From positions 62,001 through 126,000 of the forward strand of contig NZ_SLVM01000006.1 in NCBI RefSeq assembly GCF_004339675.1: 64,000 bases of DNA, written 5' to 3'. Position numbers and translations under genes: made by a program. The notes beneath the pieces were generated by a model that had not been told where the DNA came from, ran no database searches, and saw nothing but the letters and a program-made list of their open reading frames with translations. The stretch is from Rhodovulum steppense. GTDB taxonomy: Bacteria; Pseudomonadota; Alphaproteobacteria; Rhodobacterales; Rhodobacteraceae. Positions 42,548 to 49,235 of the stretch are shown one piece after another (the first letter of the stretch is position 1; each line of letters begins with the position of its first letter).

Positions 42548-43462
42548 ATGCAGATCTACCTGCCCATCGCCGAGGTTTCCGTGAACGCCTTCCTGCTGCT
42601 GGGAATGGGCGGGCTGGTCGGCGTGCTGTCAGGGATGTTCGGCATCGGCGGCGGCTTCCTGATGACGCCGCTTCTGTTCTTCATCGGCATCCCGCCCGCG
42701 GTGGCCGTCGCGACCGAGGCCGCGCAGATCGTCGCCTCGTCCTTTTCGGGCGTTCTGGCCCATCTCAGGCGCAAGACCGTCGATATCCGGATGGGCACGG
42801 TGCTGATGATCGGCGGGCTCGTCGGTGCCGGGATCGGCATCGCGATCTTCAACATGCTGCGCCAGATGGGCCAGGTCGATCTGCTGGTCAAGCTGTGCTA
42901 TGTGGTCTTTCTCGGGATCATCGGCGCGCTGATGTTCATGGAAAGCCTGCGCGCGATCCGGCGCTCGCGCAGCGGCAAGACCGCGCCGCGTCGGCGCCAG
43001 CGGACCTGGATCCACGCCCTGCCCTTCAAGATGAAGTTCCGCACCTCGGGGCTATACATCTCGGTCATCCCGCCGCTTGCGGTGGGGGCGCTGGTCGGCA
43101 TCCTGGCCGCCATCATGGGGGTGGGCGGCGGGTTCATCATGGTGCCCGCGATGATTTACCTGCTGGGCATGCCCACCAAGGTCGTGGTCGGCACATCGCT
43201 CTTTCAGATCATCTTCGTCACCGCCTTTGCCACGCTTCTGCATGCGACGACGAATTTCACCGTCGACCTGGGGCTGGCGGTGCTGCTGCTGATCGGGGGC
43301 GTGATCGGCGCGCAGGTCGGCGCGCGGATCGGCGTCGCGATGAAGGCCGAACAGTTGCGCATCCTGCTGTCGCTGCTGGTGCTGGCGGTCTGCGGCAAGC
43401 TTGCGCTCGACCTGCTGCTGGAACCGGCCGAGATCTACTCGCTTTCAGCGGGGAAGTTCTGA
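42548..43462 (+). CDS. Sulfite exporter TauE/SafE (TSUP) family membrane protein
   Basis: A 304-residue TSUP permease of about eight helices with two repeated halves: GMGGLVGVLSGMFGIGGGFLM near residue 20 and GILAAIMGVGGGFIMVPAMI near 185, the paired GxGGG signatures of the family. Members export sulfite, sulfoacetate or other organosulfonates. The gene is directly followed by a TIGR02186 gene that overlaps its stop, an association found across alphaproteobacteria. The ATG follows AGGGAC. The cargo here is not known. Confidence 0.9.
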   Translation: MQIYLPIAEVSVNAFLLLGMGGLVGVLSGMFGIGGGFLMTPLLFFIGIPPAVAVATEAAQIVASSFSGVLAHLRRKTVDIRMGTVLMIGGLVGAGIGIAIFNMLRQMGQVDLLVKLCYVVFLGIIGALMFMESLRAIRRSRSGKTAPRRRQRTWIHALPFKMKFRTSGLYISVIPPLAVGALVGILAAIMGVGGGFIMVPAMIYLLGMPTKVVVGTSLFQIIFVTAFATLLHATTNFTVDLGLAVLLLIGGVIGAQVGARIGVAMKAEQLRILLSLLVLAVCGKLALDLLLEPAEIYSLSAGKF

Positions 43463-44217
43463 TGCGGCTGCTGCTGGTCCTGCTCTGCCTCATGGCCGCG
43501 CTGCCCGCGCGGGCCGAACGGGTGGTCGCGGGACTCAGCCAGACGCAGGTCGCGATCAATACCAGCTTTTCGGGTTCCGAGATCCTGATCTTCGGCGCGG
43601 TGCGGCGCGAGGCGCCGCTGCCCGAGGGCGCGCTGCATGTCGTGGTCACCGTCGCCGGCCCCTCCGGCCCCGTCACCGTCCGGCGCAAGGCAAGGCGCTT
43701 CGGGATCTGGGTCAATACCGAGGCCGTGGTGATCGACGCCGCGCCCAGCTTTTACGCAGTGGCCAGCACCGCACCGCTTGCCCAGGCGCTGTCGCAGGAT
43801 GAGGACATGCGCCACAAGGTCTCGATCCCCCGGGCGATCCGCGCCACAGGCACCGCCGCCCAGGCCGCCGATTCCGAGAACTTCATCGAGGCTCTAGTCC
43901 GCATCCGCAGCCGCGTCGGGCTTTACCAGGTGCTGCCGGGCGAGGTCGCGTTGACCGAGGACACGCTGTTTCGCACCTCGATCGCGCTGCCCGCGAACCT
44001 GACCGAGGGCGATTACCGAACGCGCATCTTCCTGACCCGCGAGGGCGAGGTGATCGACGCCTTCGAGACAGCGATCACGGTGCGCAAGGTGGGTCTGGAA
44101 CGCTGGACCTACATGCTGGCCCACGAACGACCCCTTGTCTACGGTCTGCTGTCGCTTGCCATCGCCATTGCGGCTGGCTGGGGCGCGTCGGCCGCATTCC
44201 GGCTGATACGGGGCTGA
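43462..44217 (+). CDS. TIGR02186 family exported, membrane-anchored protein
   Basis: A 251-residue protein of the TIGR02186 (Alph_Pro_TM) family: a signal peptide (LLLVLLCLMAALPARA), a large periplasmic domain starting ERVVAGLSQTQVAINTSFSG with beta-rich segments such as RRKARRFGIWVNTEAVVIDA, and one C-terminal membrane helix (LVYGLLSLAIAIAAGWGAS). It is nearly always encoded next to a TauE/SafE exporter and probably works with it, for example as an assisting subunit. No biochemical function is established. The start overlaps the exporter stop by one base, and the 3' end faces the helicase gene across 2 bases. Confidence 0.88.
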   Translation: MRLLLVLLCLMAALPARAERVVAGLSQTQVAINTSFSGSEILIFGAVRREAPLPEGALHVVVTVAGPSGPVTVRRKARRFGIWVNTEAVVIDAAPSFYAVASTAPLAQALSQDEDMRHKVSIPRAIRATGTAAQAADSENFIEALVRIRSRVGLYQVLPGEVALTEDTLFRTSIALPANLTEGDYRTRIFLTREGEVIDAFETAITVRKVGLERWTYMLAHERPLVYGLLSLAIAIAAGWGASAAFRLIRG

Positions 44218-44219
44218 CG

Positions 44220-45752
44220 CTAGTCCGCCTCGATCCCGGTGGACAGGGTCAGCGGCGCCGCCACCGCCACCAGATCGTCGGTCGTCAGCGGCCGGGCGGG
44301 TCGGGCAAGCCGGTAGCGTGTCACCCAGATCAGCCGCGTCTCGGCGCGGGTGATCGCGACATAGGCCAGCCGCTTCCACAAGGGCTGGCCAGCCTCGCTG
44401 CGCCCTGCCCGCGCGGCGGCGTAAAGGTCGGGGGCAAAGACCTGCACCGTGTCCCACTGGGACCCCTGCGCCTTATGGATCGTCACGGCCGCCCCGTGCA
44501 GGAAGGCCGCGCCCATGTTCGCGGCATAGGGGATGAACGGCTCCTCCTCCTCGGGCAGTTCGATCTTGACGATCGAGGCGGCCGAAATCTGCGGCTCTTC
44601 GGCCCCGATCACATGCAGCCTCGAAAAGCCAGGCTTGCGGCCCGGGCCCAGATAGATCACCTGCGCCCCCTTGATCAGCCCCCGTGCCTCGAGGTCGAGC
44701 CGCTTCTTGCGGTGCTTGAGCGGCAGTTCGATGCCGTCGCAGATCAGCGGCTCGCCCGGCAACAGCGCATCGGCGGGCGCGCCATGGGCCTGGCGGAAGG
44801 CATGGATCAGCCGGATCCGCGTCGCGTTGCGCCAGACCAGCACGGGCGAGCGCGCCATCAGGTCGGCATCGACCCGCGGGGCGACCAAGACGCGCGAATC
44901 ACGCGCCGCCGCGCGTTCGATCATCCGCTCGAACCCCTCGAACTCCAGCGCCGGATCGGACAGCGCATGGGCCAGATCGAGGATCGGGTTGTCATCCTGT
45001 TGCCGGTGGACTCGGTGCAATTCCAGCTTCTGCGCTGCGGGCAGGATGTCGAACACCATCTTGCCGGACTGGTTGACCGGGGCCAGTTGCGCGGGATCGC
45101 CGAACAGCACCAGCGCCGGGAACAGCTCCTTCAGATCGTCGAACTGGCGTTCGTCCAGCATCGAGGCTTCGTCGACAAAACCGATATCCAGCGGCTCCTC
45201 GCGCCGCTTCCAGCCGCGGATGAAATCGCTGCCGCGAAGCCCCGCAGTCGCCAGCGCGCCGGGAACCGATTTGACGCTTTGATAGAACGCAAAGGCGCGG
45301 TCCAGCGCGGCATCGGTCAATCCCTCGACCGCGGGCCGCTCGCCCTCGCCGGTCAGCCATTGGGCGATCTTCTCGTATTCGGGGTCATAGACCGGCGTAT
45401 AGATGATCCGGTGAATGGTCGTGGCGGGGACGCCACGGGTGCGCAGCACGCTGGCCGCCTTGTTGGTCGGTGCGAGGATCGCAAGCGTCCGGCGATCGCG
45501 TCGCCGCCGCCCCTCGTAATCCCCCGAGACGATCTCCACCCCGGCTTCCGCCAGCGCCGCGACAAGGCGTGCCAGCAGCATCGTCTTGCCCGATCCCGCC
45601 TTGCCGGTGACCGCCAGAAGCGCCGCTTGATCCTCGACCCGCGGGCTCAGCGCCCCGGCGTCGATATCCACGCCCATGCCGCGCAGCATCGCGGCCACGC
45701 GGTCATGGGCCTCGGCCTGGTCTTCGGAAAAGGTAAGGGAGGCAAGGGTCAT
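44220..45752 (-). CDS. RecD-like ATP-dependent DNA helicase/AAA protein
   Basis: A 510-residue superfamily 1 helicase related to RecD2/UvrD-C-terminal proteins. It shows Walker A VTGKAGSGKTMLLARL at about residue 50, Walker B GFVDEASML, motif III FGDPAQLAPVNQ, and the C-terminal motifs TIHKAQGSQWDTVQVF and LAYVAITRAETRLIWV. No nuclease or RecBC partner is encoded nearby, so it is likely a stand-alone helicase of unknown repair or recombination role. It lies 41 bases downstream of luxI on the same strand. The TAG stop is only 2 bases from the convergent TIGR02186 gene. Confidence 0.88.
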   Translation of the reverse strand: MTLASLTFSEDQAEAHDRVAAMLRGMGVDIDAGALSPRVEDQAALLAVTGKAGSGKTMLLARLVAALAEAGVEIVSGDYEGRRRRDRRTLAILAPTNKAASVLRTRGVPATTIHRIIYTPVYDPEYEKIAQWLTGEGERPAVEGLTDAALDRAFAFYQSVKSVPGALATAGLRGSDFIRGWKRREEPLDIGFVDEASMLDERQFDDLKELFPALVLFGDPAQLAPVNQSGKMVFDILPAAQKLELHRVHRQQDDNPILDLAHALSDPALEFEGFERMIERAAARDSRVLVAPRVDADLMARSPVLVWRNATRIRLIHAFRQAHGAPADALLPGEPLICDGIELPLKHRKKRLDLEARGLIKGAQVIYLGPGRKPGFSRLHVIGAEEPQISAASIVKIELPEEEEPFIPYAANMGAAFLHGAAVTIHKAQGSQWDTVQVFAPDLYAAARAGRSEAGQPLWKRLAYVAITRAETRLIWVTRYRLARPARPLTTDDLVAVAAPLTLSTGIEAD

Positions 45753-45793
45753 GGGCGGAGCCTATAGGCCCCGCCCGCGGGGTGCCAGCGCGA

Positions 45794-46438
45794 TCAGGCC
45801 GCCTCGAGGATCCGCTTTTTTGTCGGCGGGATGGCCGAGAAGGACTGCCGGAACCAGTCGAGCGAGGTCTCGCGTTCGATCCCAAGCCGATTCAGCGTGC
45901 GCGGCCAGAACGCATCGTCCCAACCCCACAGGCCGACCGCAAGCACGTCCGACCCCTCGCCGACCTGGCCAATCACCTCGGGCGCCATGCCGAGCAGGCG
46001 GTAGATGCGGACCATGCGCGCGTCGAACACGCCGACGAAATGCTCGACCGCGAAATTCGCCATGATCTCGGCCCCGCCCAGCGCAAGTGCCGCCGACACC
46101 TCGCGCCCCGCATCGGGGGCCAGGCAGAAGCGCGTGCATTCCCAGATCAGCGGGCTTTCGATCCGGACGCCATCGGTCACATGCAGGAAATGCTCGTTCA
46201 CCATGGTCCGGCCGGTGGTGGGCAGGAACCGCATCGAGCCGCCATGCCGCCCGTCGGGTTGTTCCCAGATGACATAAAGCGGGTTCAGCGCGTCGTACTG
46301 GTCGTGCTCCTCGCCCTTCTCGTCCACCGTGACGTCCCAGCCCAGGCGTTCATGGAACTGGATCGCCCGGTCGCGGAACATCGTATCACGCAGAAGGGGG
46401 TGCTTGTGCAGGTCGACGCCGTAGATGTAACGCAGCAT
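45794..46438 (-). CDS. Acyl-homoserine-lactone synthase (LuxI family)
   Basis: A 214-residue LuxI-type autoinducer synthase that makes an acyl-homoserine lactone from SAM and acyl-ACP. The invariant residues are in place: Arg24, Phe28 and Trp34 (RDRAIQFHERLGW), Asp46 and Asp49 (HDQYDA), Arg70 (GSMRFLP) and the Glu of IWECTRF. The acyl chain length cannot be told from sequence. It lies downstream of a luxR gene on the same strand, with a small palindrome in the 128-base gap. Its start is preceded by AAAGGG. Confidence 0.95.
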   Translation of the reverse strand: MLRYIYGVDLHKHPLLRDTMFRDRAIQFHERLGWDVTVDEKGEEHDQYDALNPLYVIWEQPDGRHGGSMRFLPTTGRTMVNEHFLHVTDGVRIESPLIWECTRFCLAPDAGREVSAALALGGAEIMANFAVEHFVGVFDARMVRIYRLLGMAPEVIGQVGEGSDVLAVGLWGWDDAFWPRTLNRLGIERETSLDWFRQSFSAIPPTKKRILEAA

Positions 46439-46487
46439 GTTGAGTAGCCCTTTGCCAGCCGATGACAGGGGAAAGCTACAAAGCCCT

Positions 46488-46498
46488 TGGTTACCAAC
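46488..46498. promoter_or_regulatory. Small palindrome upstream of luxI
   Basis: TTGGT-T-ACCAA is an 11-base palindrome 50-60 bases before the luxI start, between luxR and luxI. It is shorter than a classic 18-20 base lux box but lies where one is expected. It may be the LuxR-type operator of luxI. Confidence 0.4.
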
Positions 46499-46566
46499 GC
46501 CCTAAACCATCGCACGAATGGGAACAAAACGGGAAAAAGTTGCAGATCGTCACCCTGTCGTTGCAC

Positions 46567-47280
46567 TCAGAGCACGATCAGCCCCGCATTGAGTGCCCGG
46601 GCCACTGCATGGGTGGTGTTGAGCGCGCCCAGCTTGTGCCGCGCGGCCTCGATATAGACCCGCAGCGTATGCTCCGATATCTCGAGTTGATCGGCCGCCT
46701 GCGCCCTGCTCAGCCCCTTGGCCAGAAGCGTCAGGGCGCTGGTTTCGCGCGGCGAAAGTGTCGTCGAGGGGGCAAGGTCCCGCTTGCCCTCGAATTCCAG
46801 CGCCTTCCTGTTGAAATCATGCGCCACGATGATGAGATCGCGCATGTTCGCCTGAACGAAGCGCGACCATTCCAGGTCGTTGCAACTGTGATTTGCGGTG
46901 AAGACCGCAAACTGACCGTTGGGTCCCCGGATCGGAATGCTGAACCCCTGATTGCCGACCCCATGCGCCAGAGCGTCGGCCAGAAGTTCACGGGCCACGC
47001 GCCCTGACCAGTCAAGTTGCTTCCAGTCGACGGGGTGGAATCGGTGAAGGCACCCCTGCACGACAGGGTCCACCCTCACATAACCACGCTCCAGATAGCG
47101 GTCGACCCAATCGGTGCTGTAGGTGCCTGCGCCGTACTGCTCTCCGACGCTGCTGACCCAGTGATAGACCACATGAGTTATGCCGTAATGGTCCCGAAGG
47201 TCCTCGGTGGATTGTTGCAGATGCTCAAGCGTCGTTGCCTGTTGCAAGCGGTCGAGGTACGATTCTAAGACGTCTGTCAT
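46567..47280 (-). CDS. LuxR-family quorum-sensing transcriptional regulator
   Basis: A 237-residue AHL-responsive LuxR protein. The N-terminal autoinducer-binding domain keeps the invariant pattern in TDWVDRYLERGYVRVDPVVQ (Trp, Tyr and Asp-Pro), PVDWKQLDW and HGVGNQGFSIPI. The C-terminal helix-turn-helix has LSPRETSALTLLAKGLSRAQ and SEHTLRVYIEAARHKLGA. All lactone-contact residues appear intact, so it should sense the product of the adjacent LuxI. Its first 56 bases overlap the end of the small gene at 47225-47482, and the pair sits behind a perfect CtrA box. Confidence 0.94.
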   Translation of the reverse strand: MTDVLESYLDRLQQATTLEHLQQSTEDLRDHYGITHVVYHWVSSVGEQYGAGTYSTDWVDRYLERGYVRVDPVVQGCLHRFHPVDWKQLDWSGRVARELLADALAHGVGNQGFSIPIRGPNGQFAVFTANHSCNDLEWSRFVQANMRDLIIVAHDFNRKALEFEGKRDLAPSTTLSPRETSALTLLAKGLSRAQAADQLEISEHTLRVYIEAARHKLGALNTTHAVARALNAGLIVL

Positions 47281-47482
47281 CGCCCGACTTCAACCCCAAC
47301 GGCACCCTGCAGGCCCCGTTTCCTCCAACTTCAGCCCTTGCGGGCGCCGCTTCAAGCGTAGAAATCTCGACCGCTGCCAGAGCCTGGCAGGATGCAAGTT
47401 CCTCCGACAGAGCGACCAACCCATTCTTCCGGGCATAGTTCCTCAGATCGCCGAGAATGTCGACCAGCCACTCATGCTTCAT
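47225..47482 (-). CDS. Conserved small protein upstream of and overlapping luxR
   Basis: An 85-residue frame starting MKHEWLVDILGDLRNYARKN, with GLVALSEELASCQALAAVEI following. I recognise the first ~45 residues as resembling small proteins often found next to luxR in Rhodobacterales, but I know of no function. The first half is predicted helical. The tail from about residue 57 overlaps the start of luxR in another frame and looks like read-through coding rather than conserved sequence. The ATG at 47482 follows GGGGAC, and 20 bases further upstream lies a CtrA box. Translation probably couples to luxR. Confidence 0.65.
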   Translation of the reverse strand: MKHEWLVDILGDLRNYARKNGLVALSEELASCQALAAVEISTLEAAPARAEVGGNGACRVPLGLKSGDDRRLRIVPRPLATGNDA

Positions 47483-47501
47483 GGTTTTCGTCCCCAAGTG
47501 G

Positions 47502-47516
47502 TTAATGAACCGTTAA
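47502..47516 (-). promoter_or_regulatory. Perfect CtrA box before the small-protein/luxR operon
   Basis: On the minus strand the sequence is TTAACGGTTCATTAACC, an exact TTAA-N7-TTAA match with the extended CC seen in strong CtrA sites. It ends 20 bases before the small-protein ATG. A further GTTAAC lies at 47532-47537. CtrA control of luxR expression is the natural reading. Confidence 0.7.
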
Positions 47517-47643
47517 TACCATCATAGCACGAGTTAACTTTTCTCGAAATTCGCCGATTTTCCCTCCCCAGAAATGGCGAGGGGGTATCGGGCAAGTGGT
47601 TGTTTTGTCTTTCCGGCTTGGCTTCAGCGCCCCCACGACAGTT

Positions 47644-47674
47644 CGATCCGGGCCGACAAGGTCGGCCCGGATCG
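47644..47674. terminator. 14-bp perfect hairpin downstream of ccr
   Basis: CGATCCGGGCCGAC (47644-47657) and GTCGGCCCGGATCG (47661-47674) pair perfectly around a 3-base loop, about 40 bases past the ccr stop. No T-run follows on either strand, so it may act as a Rho-linked or RNA-end structure for ccr. Confidence 0.6.
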
Positions 47675-47711
47675 AGTCGTTCGGATCGGGGCGGCTTGCG
47701 CTCTGACGCGC

Positions 47712-49004
47712 TCAGACTCCCTTGCCGGCCTCCAGTACGTCCTCGAAGGTCCGCAGGCCGGTCTGCGGCGCCTGCACCAGCACCGCCATGTTGCCGGGCT
47801 TGTGCTCGTTGCGCAGCATCTTCATGTGCGCGGCCGGGATCTCGGCCCAGGGGAAGACCTCGGACATGCAGGGGTCAAGCCGACGCTGGCACATCAGCCG
47901 GTTCGCCGCCGCGGCCTGTTTCAGATGGGCGAAGTGGCTGCCCTGGATGCGCTTCTGGTGCATCCAGACATAGCGCGCATCCATCGTCAGGTTGAACCCG
48001 GTAGTGCCCGCACAGATCACCACCATGCCGCCGCGCTTGACCACGAAGGTCGAGATCGGGAAGGTCGATTCGCCCGGGTGTTCGAACACCATGTCGACAT
48101 TCACGCCCTTGCCGGTGATGTCCCAGATCGCCTTGCCGAACTTGCGCGCCTCGGAGAACCACTCCTTGTATTCCGGCGTGTTCACCTTGGGCAGTTGCCC
48201 CCAGCACTTGAAGTCCTTGCGGTTGATCACGCCCTTGGCGCCAAGGCTCATCACGAAGTCGCGCTTCGATTCCTCGGAAATCACGGCGATGGCGTTCGCG
48301 CCCGCGGTGTTGATCAACTGGATCGCATAGGATCCCAGCCCGCCCGAGGCCCCCCAGACCAGCACGTTCTGGCCGGGTTTCAGTTCATGCGGGTGGTGGC
48401 CGAACAGCATCCGGTAGGCGGTGGCCAGCGTCAGCGTATAGCAGGCCGATTCCTCCCAGGTCAGGTGCTTGGGTCGGGGCAGCAATTGCTGCGCCTGCAC
48501 GTTGGTGAACTGCGCGAACGACCCGTCCGGCGTCTCGTAGCCCCAGATCCGCTGGGTGGGCGAATACATCGGATCGCCGCCATTGCATTCCTCGTCGTCG
48601 CCGTCATCCTGGTTGCAGTGGATCACGACCTCGTCGCCCACCTTCCAGTTCTTCACCTTGTCGCCCACCGCCCAGACGATGCCCGAGGCATCCGAACCGG
48701 CGATGTGATAGGGGGCACCGTGGCCATCGAAGGGCGAGATCGGAACGCCGAGGCCCGCCCAGATTCCGTTGTAGTTCACGCCTGCGGCCATCACGAGCAC
48801 CAGCACCTCGTGGCTGTCGATCGCGGGCGTCTCGACCACCTCGACCTGGAACGACTTGTCGGGCTCGCCGTGACGCTCGCGCCGGATCGCCCAGGCATAC
48901 ATCTTCGGCGGAACGTATCCGAGCGGCGGCATCTCGCCGATCTCGTAAAGCTCTTTCTCGGGCGCCTCGTAGGGCGTGATCGACGGATTCGTGTCCAGAG
49001 CCAT
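47712..49004 (-). CDS. ccr: Crotonyl-CoA carboxylase/reductase
   Basis: Ccr is the key enzyme of the ethylmalonyl-CoA pathway: it reduces and carboxylates crotonyl-CoA to (2S)-ethylmalonyl-CoA with NADPH and CO2. The 430-residue protein is a medium-chain reductase: YEIGEMPPLGYVPPKMYAWA at the N-terminus, GVNYNGIWAGLG, IAGSDASGIVWAVGDKVKNW, the Rossmann motif VLVWGASGGLGSYAIQL, and CAGTTGFNLTMDARYVWMHQ near the end. The start follows AAGGAGG. It is divergent from ecm, its pathway partner two steps on, across a 231-base promoter region. Confidence 0.96.
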   Translation of the reverse strand: MALDTNPSITPYEAPEKELYEIGEMPPLGYVPPKMYAWAIRRERHGEPDKSFQVEVVETPAIDSHEVLVLVMAAGVNYNGIWAGLGVPISPFDGHGAPYHIAGSDASGIVWAVGDKVKNWKVGDEVVIHCNQDDGDDEECNGGDPMYSPTQRIWGYETPDGSFAQFTNVQAQQLLPRPKHLTWEESACYTLTLATAYRMLFGHHPHELKPGQNVLVWGASGGLGSYAIQLINTAGANAIAVISEESKRDFVMSLGAKGVINRKDFKCWGQLPKVNTPEYKEWFSEARKFGKAIWDITGKGVNVDMVFEHPGESTFPISTFVVKRGGMVVICAGTTGFNLTMDARYVWMHQKRIQGSHFAHLKQAAAANRLMCQRRLDPCMSEVFPWAEIPAAHMKMLRNEHKPGNMAVLVQAPQTGLRTFEDVLEAGKGV

Positions 49005-49066
49005 CGGGGCCTCCTTGATCGGTGAAAGGTTTCGCCGCGCCGCAGAATCGTCGCGGACTGACTGGT

Positions 49067-49095
49067 CTGATAGAAAGCGCCACGCAACAATGCAA
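49067..49095 (-). promoter_or_regulatory. Candidate ccr promoter
   Basis: On the minus strand TTGCAT (49095-49090) and TATCAG (49072-49067) are spaced by 17 bases, 62 bases before the ccr ATG. The -35 and -10 boxes are moderate matches to the housekeeping consensus. No further regulator site was recognised in the intergenic region. Confidence 0.45.
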
Positions 49096-49161
49096 CGAAA
49101 ATCGGGCGCATTCGGGTAACTTTATGTCCCTCCCGCTGCGCGCTCGCCGCGATGCAGCGAA

Positions 49162-49190
49162 TTGACATCGCCAGATCCTTGCCCTTATCT
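49162..49190 (+). promoter_or_regulatory. Predicted ecm promoter
   Basis: TTGACA (49162-49167), a 17-base spacer and TTATCT (49185-49190) make a near-consensus housekeeping promoter 45 bases before the ecm ATG. Together with the ccr promoter it forms a divergent control region for the ethylmalonyl-CoA pathway. Confidence 0.7.
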
Positions 49191-49235
49191 CGGCGGAAGC
49201 GAAATTTTCTTTCCACCCCGACTCCGAGGCGCGCC

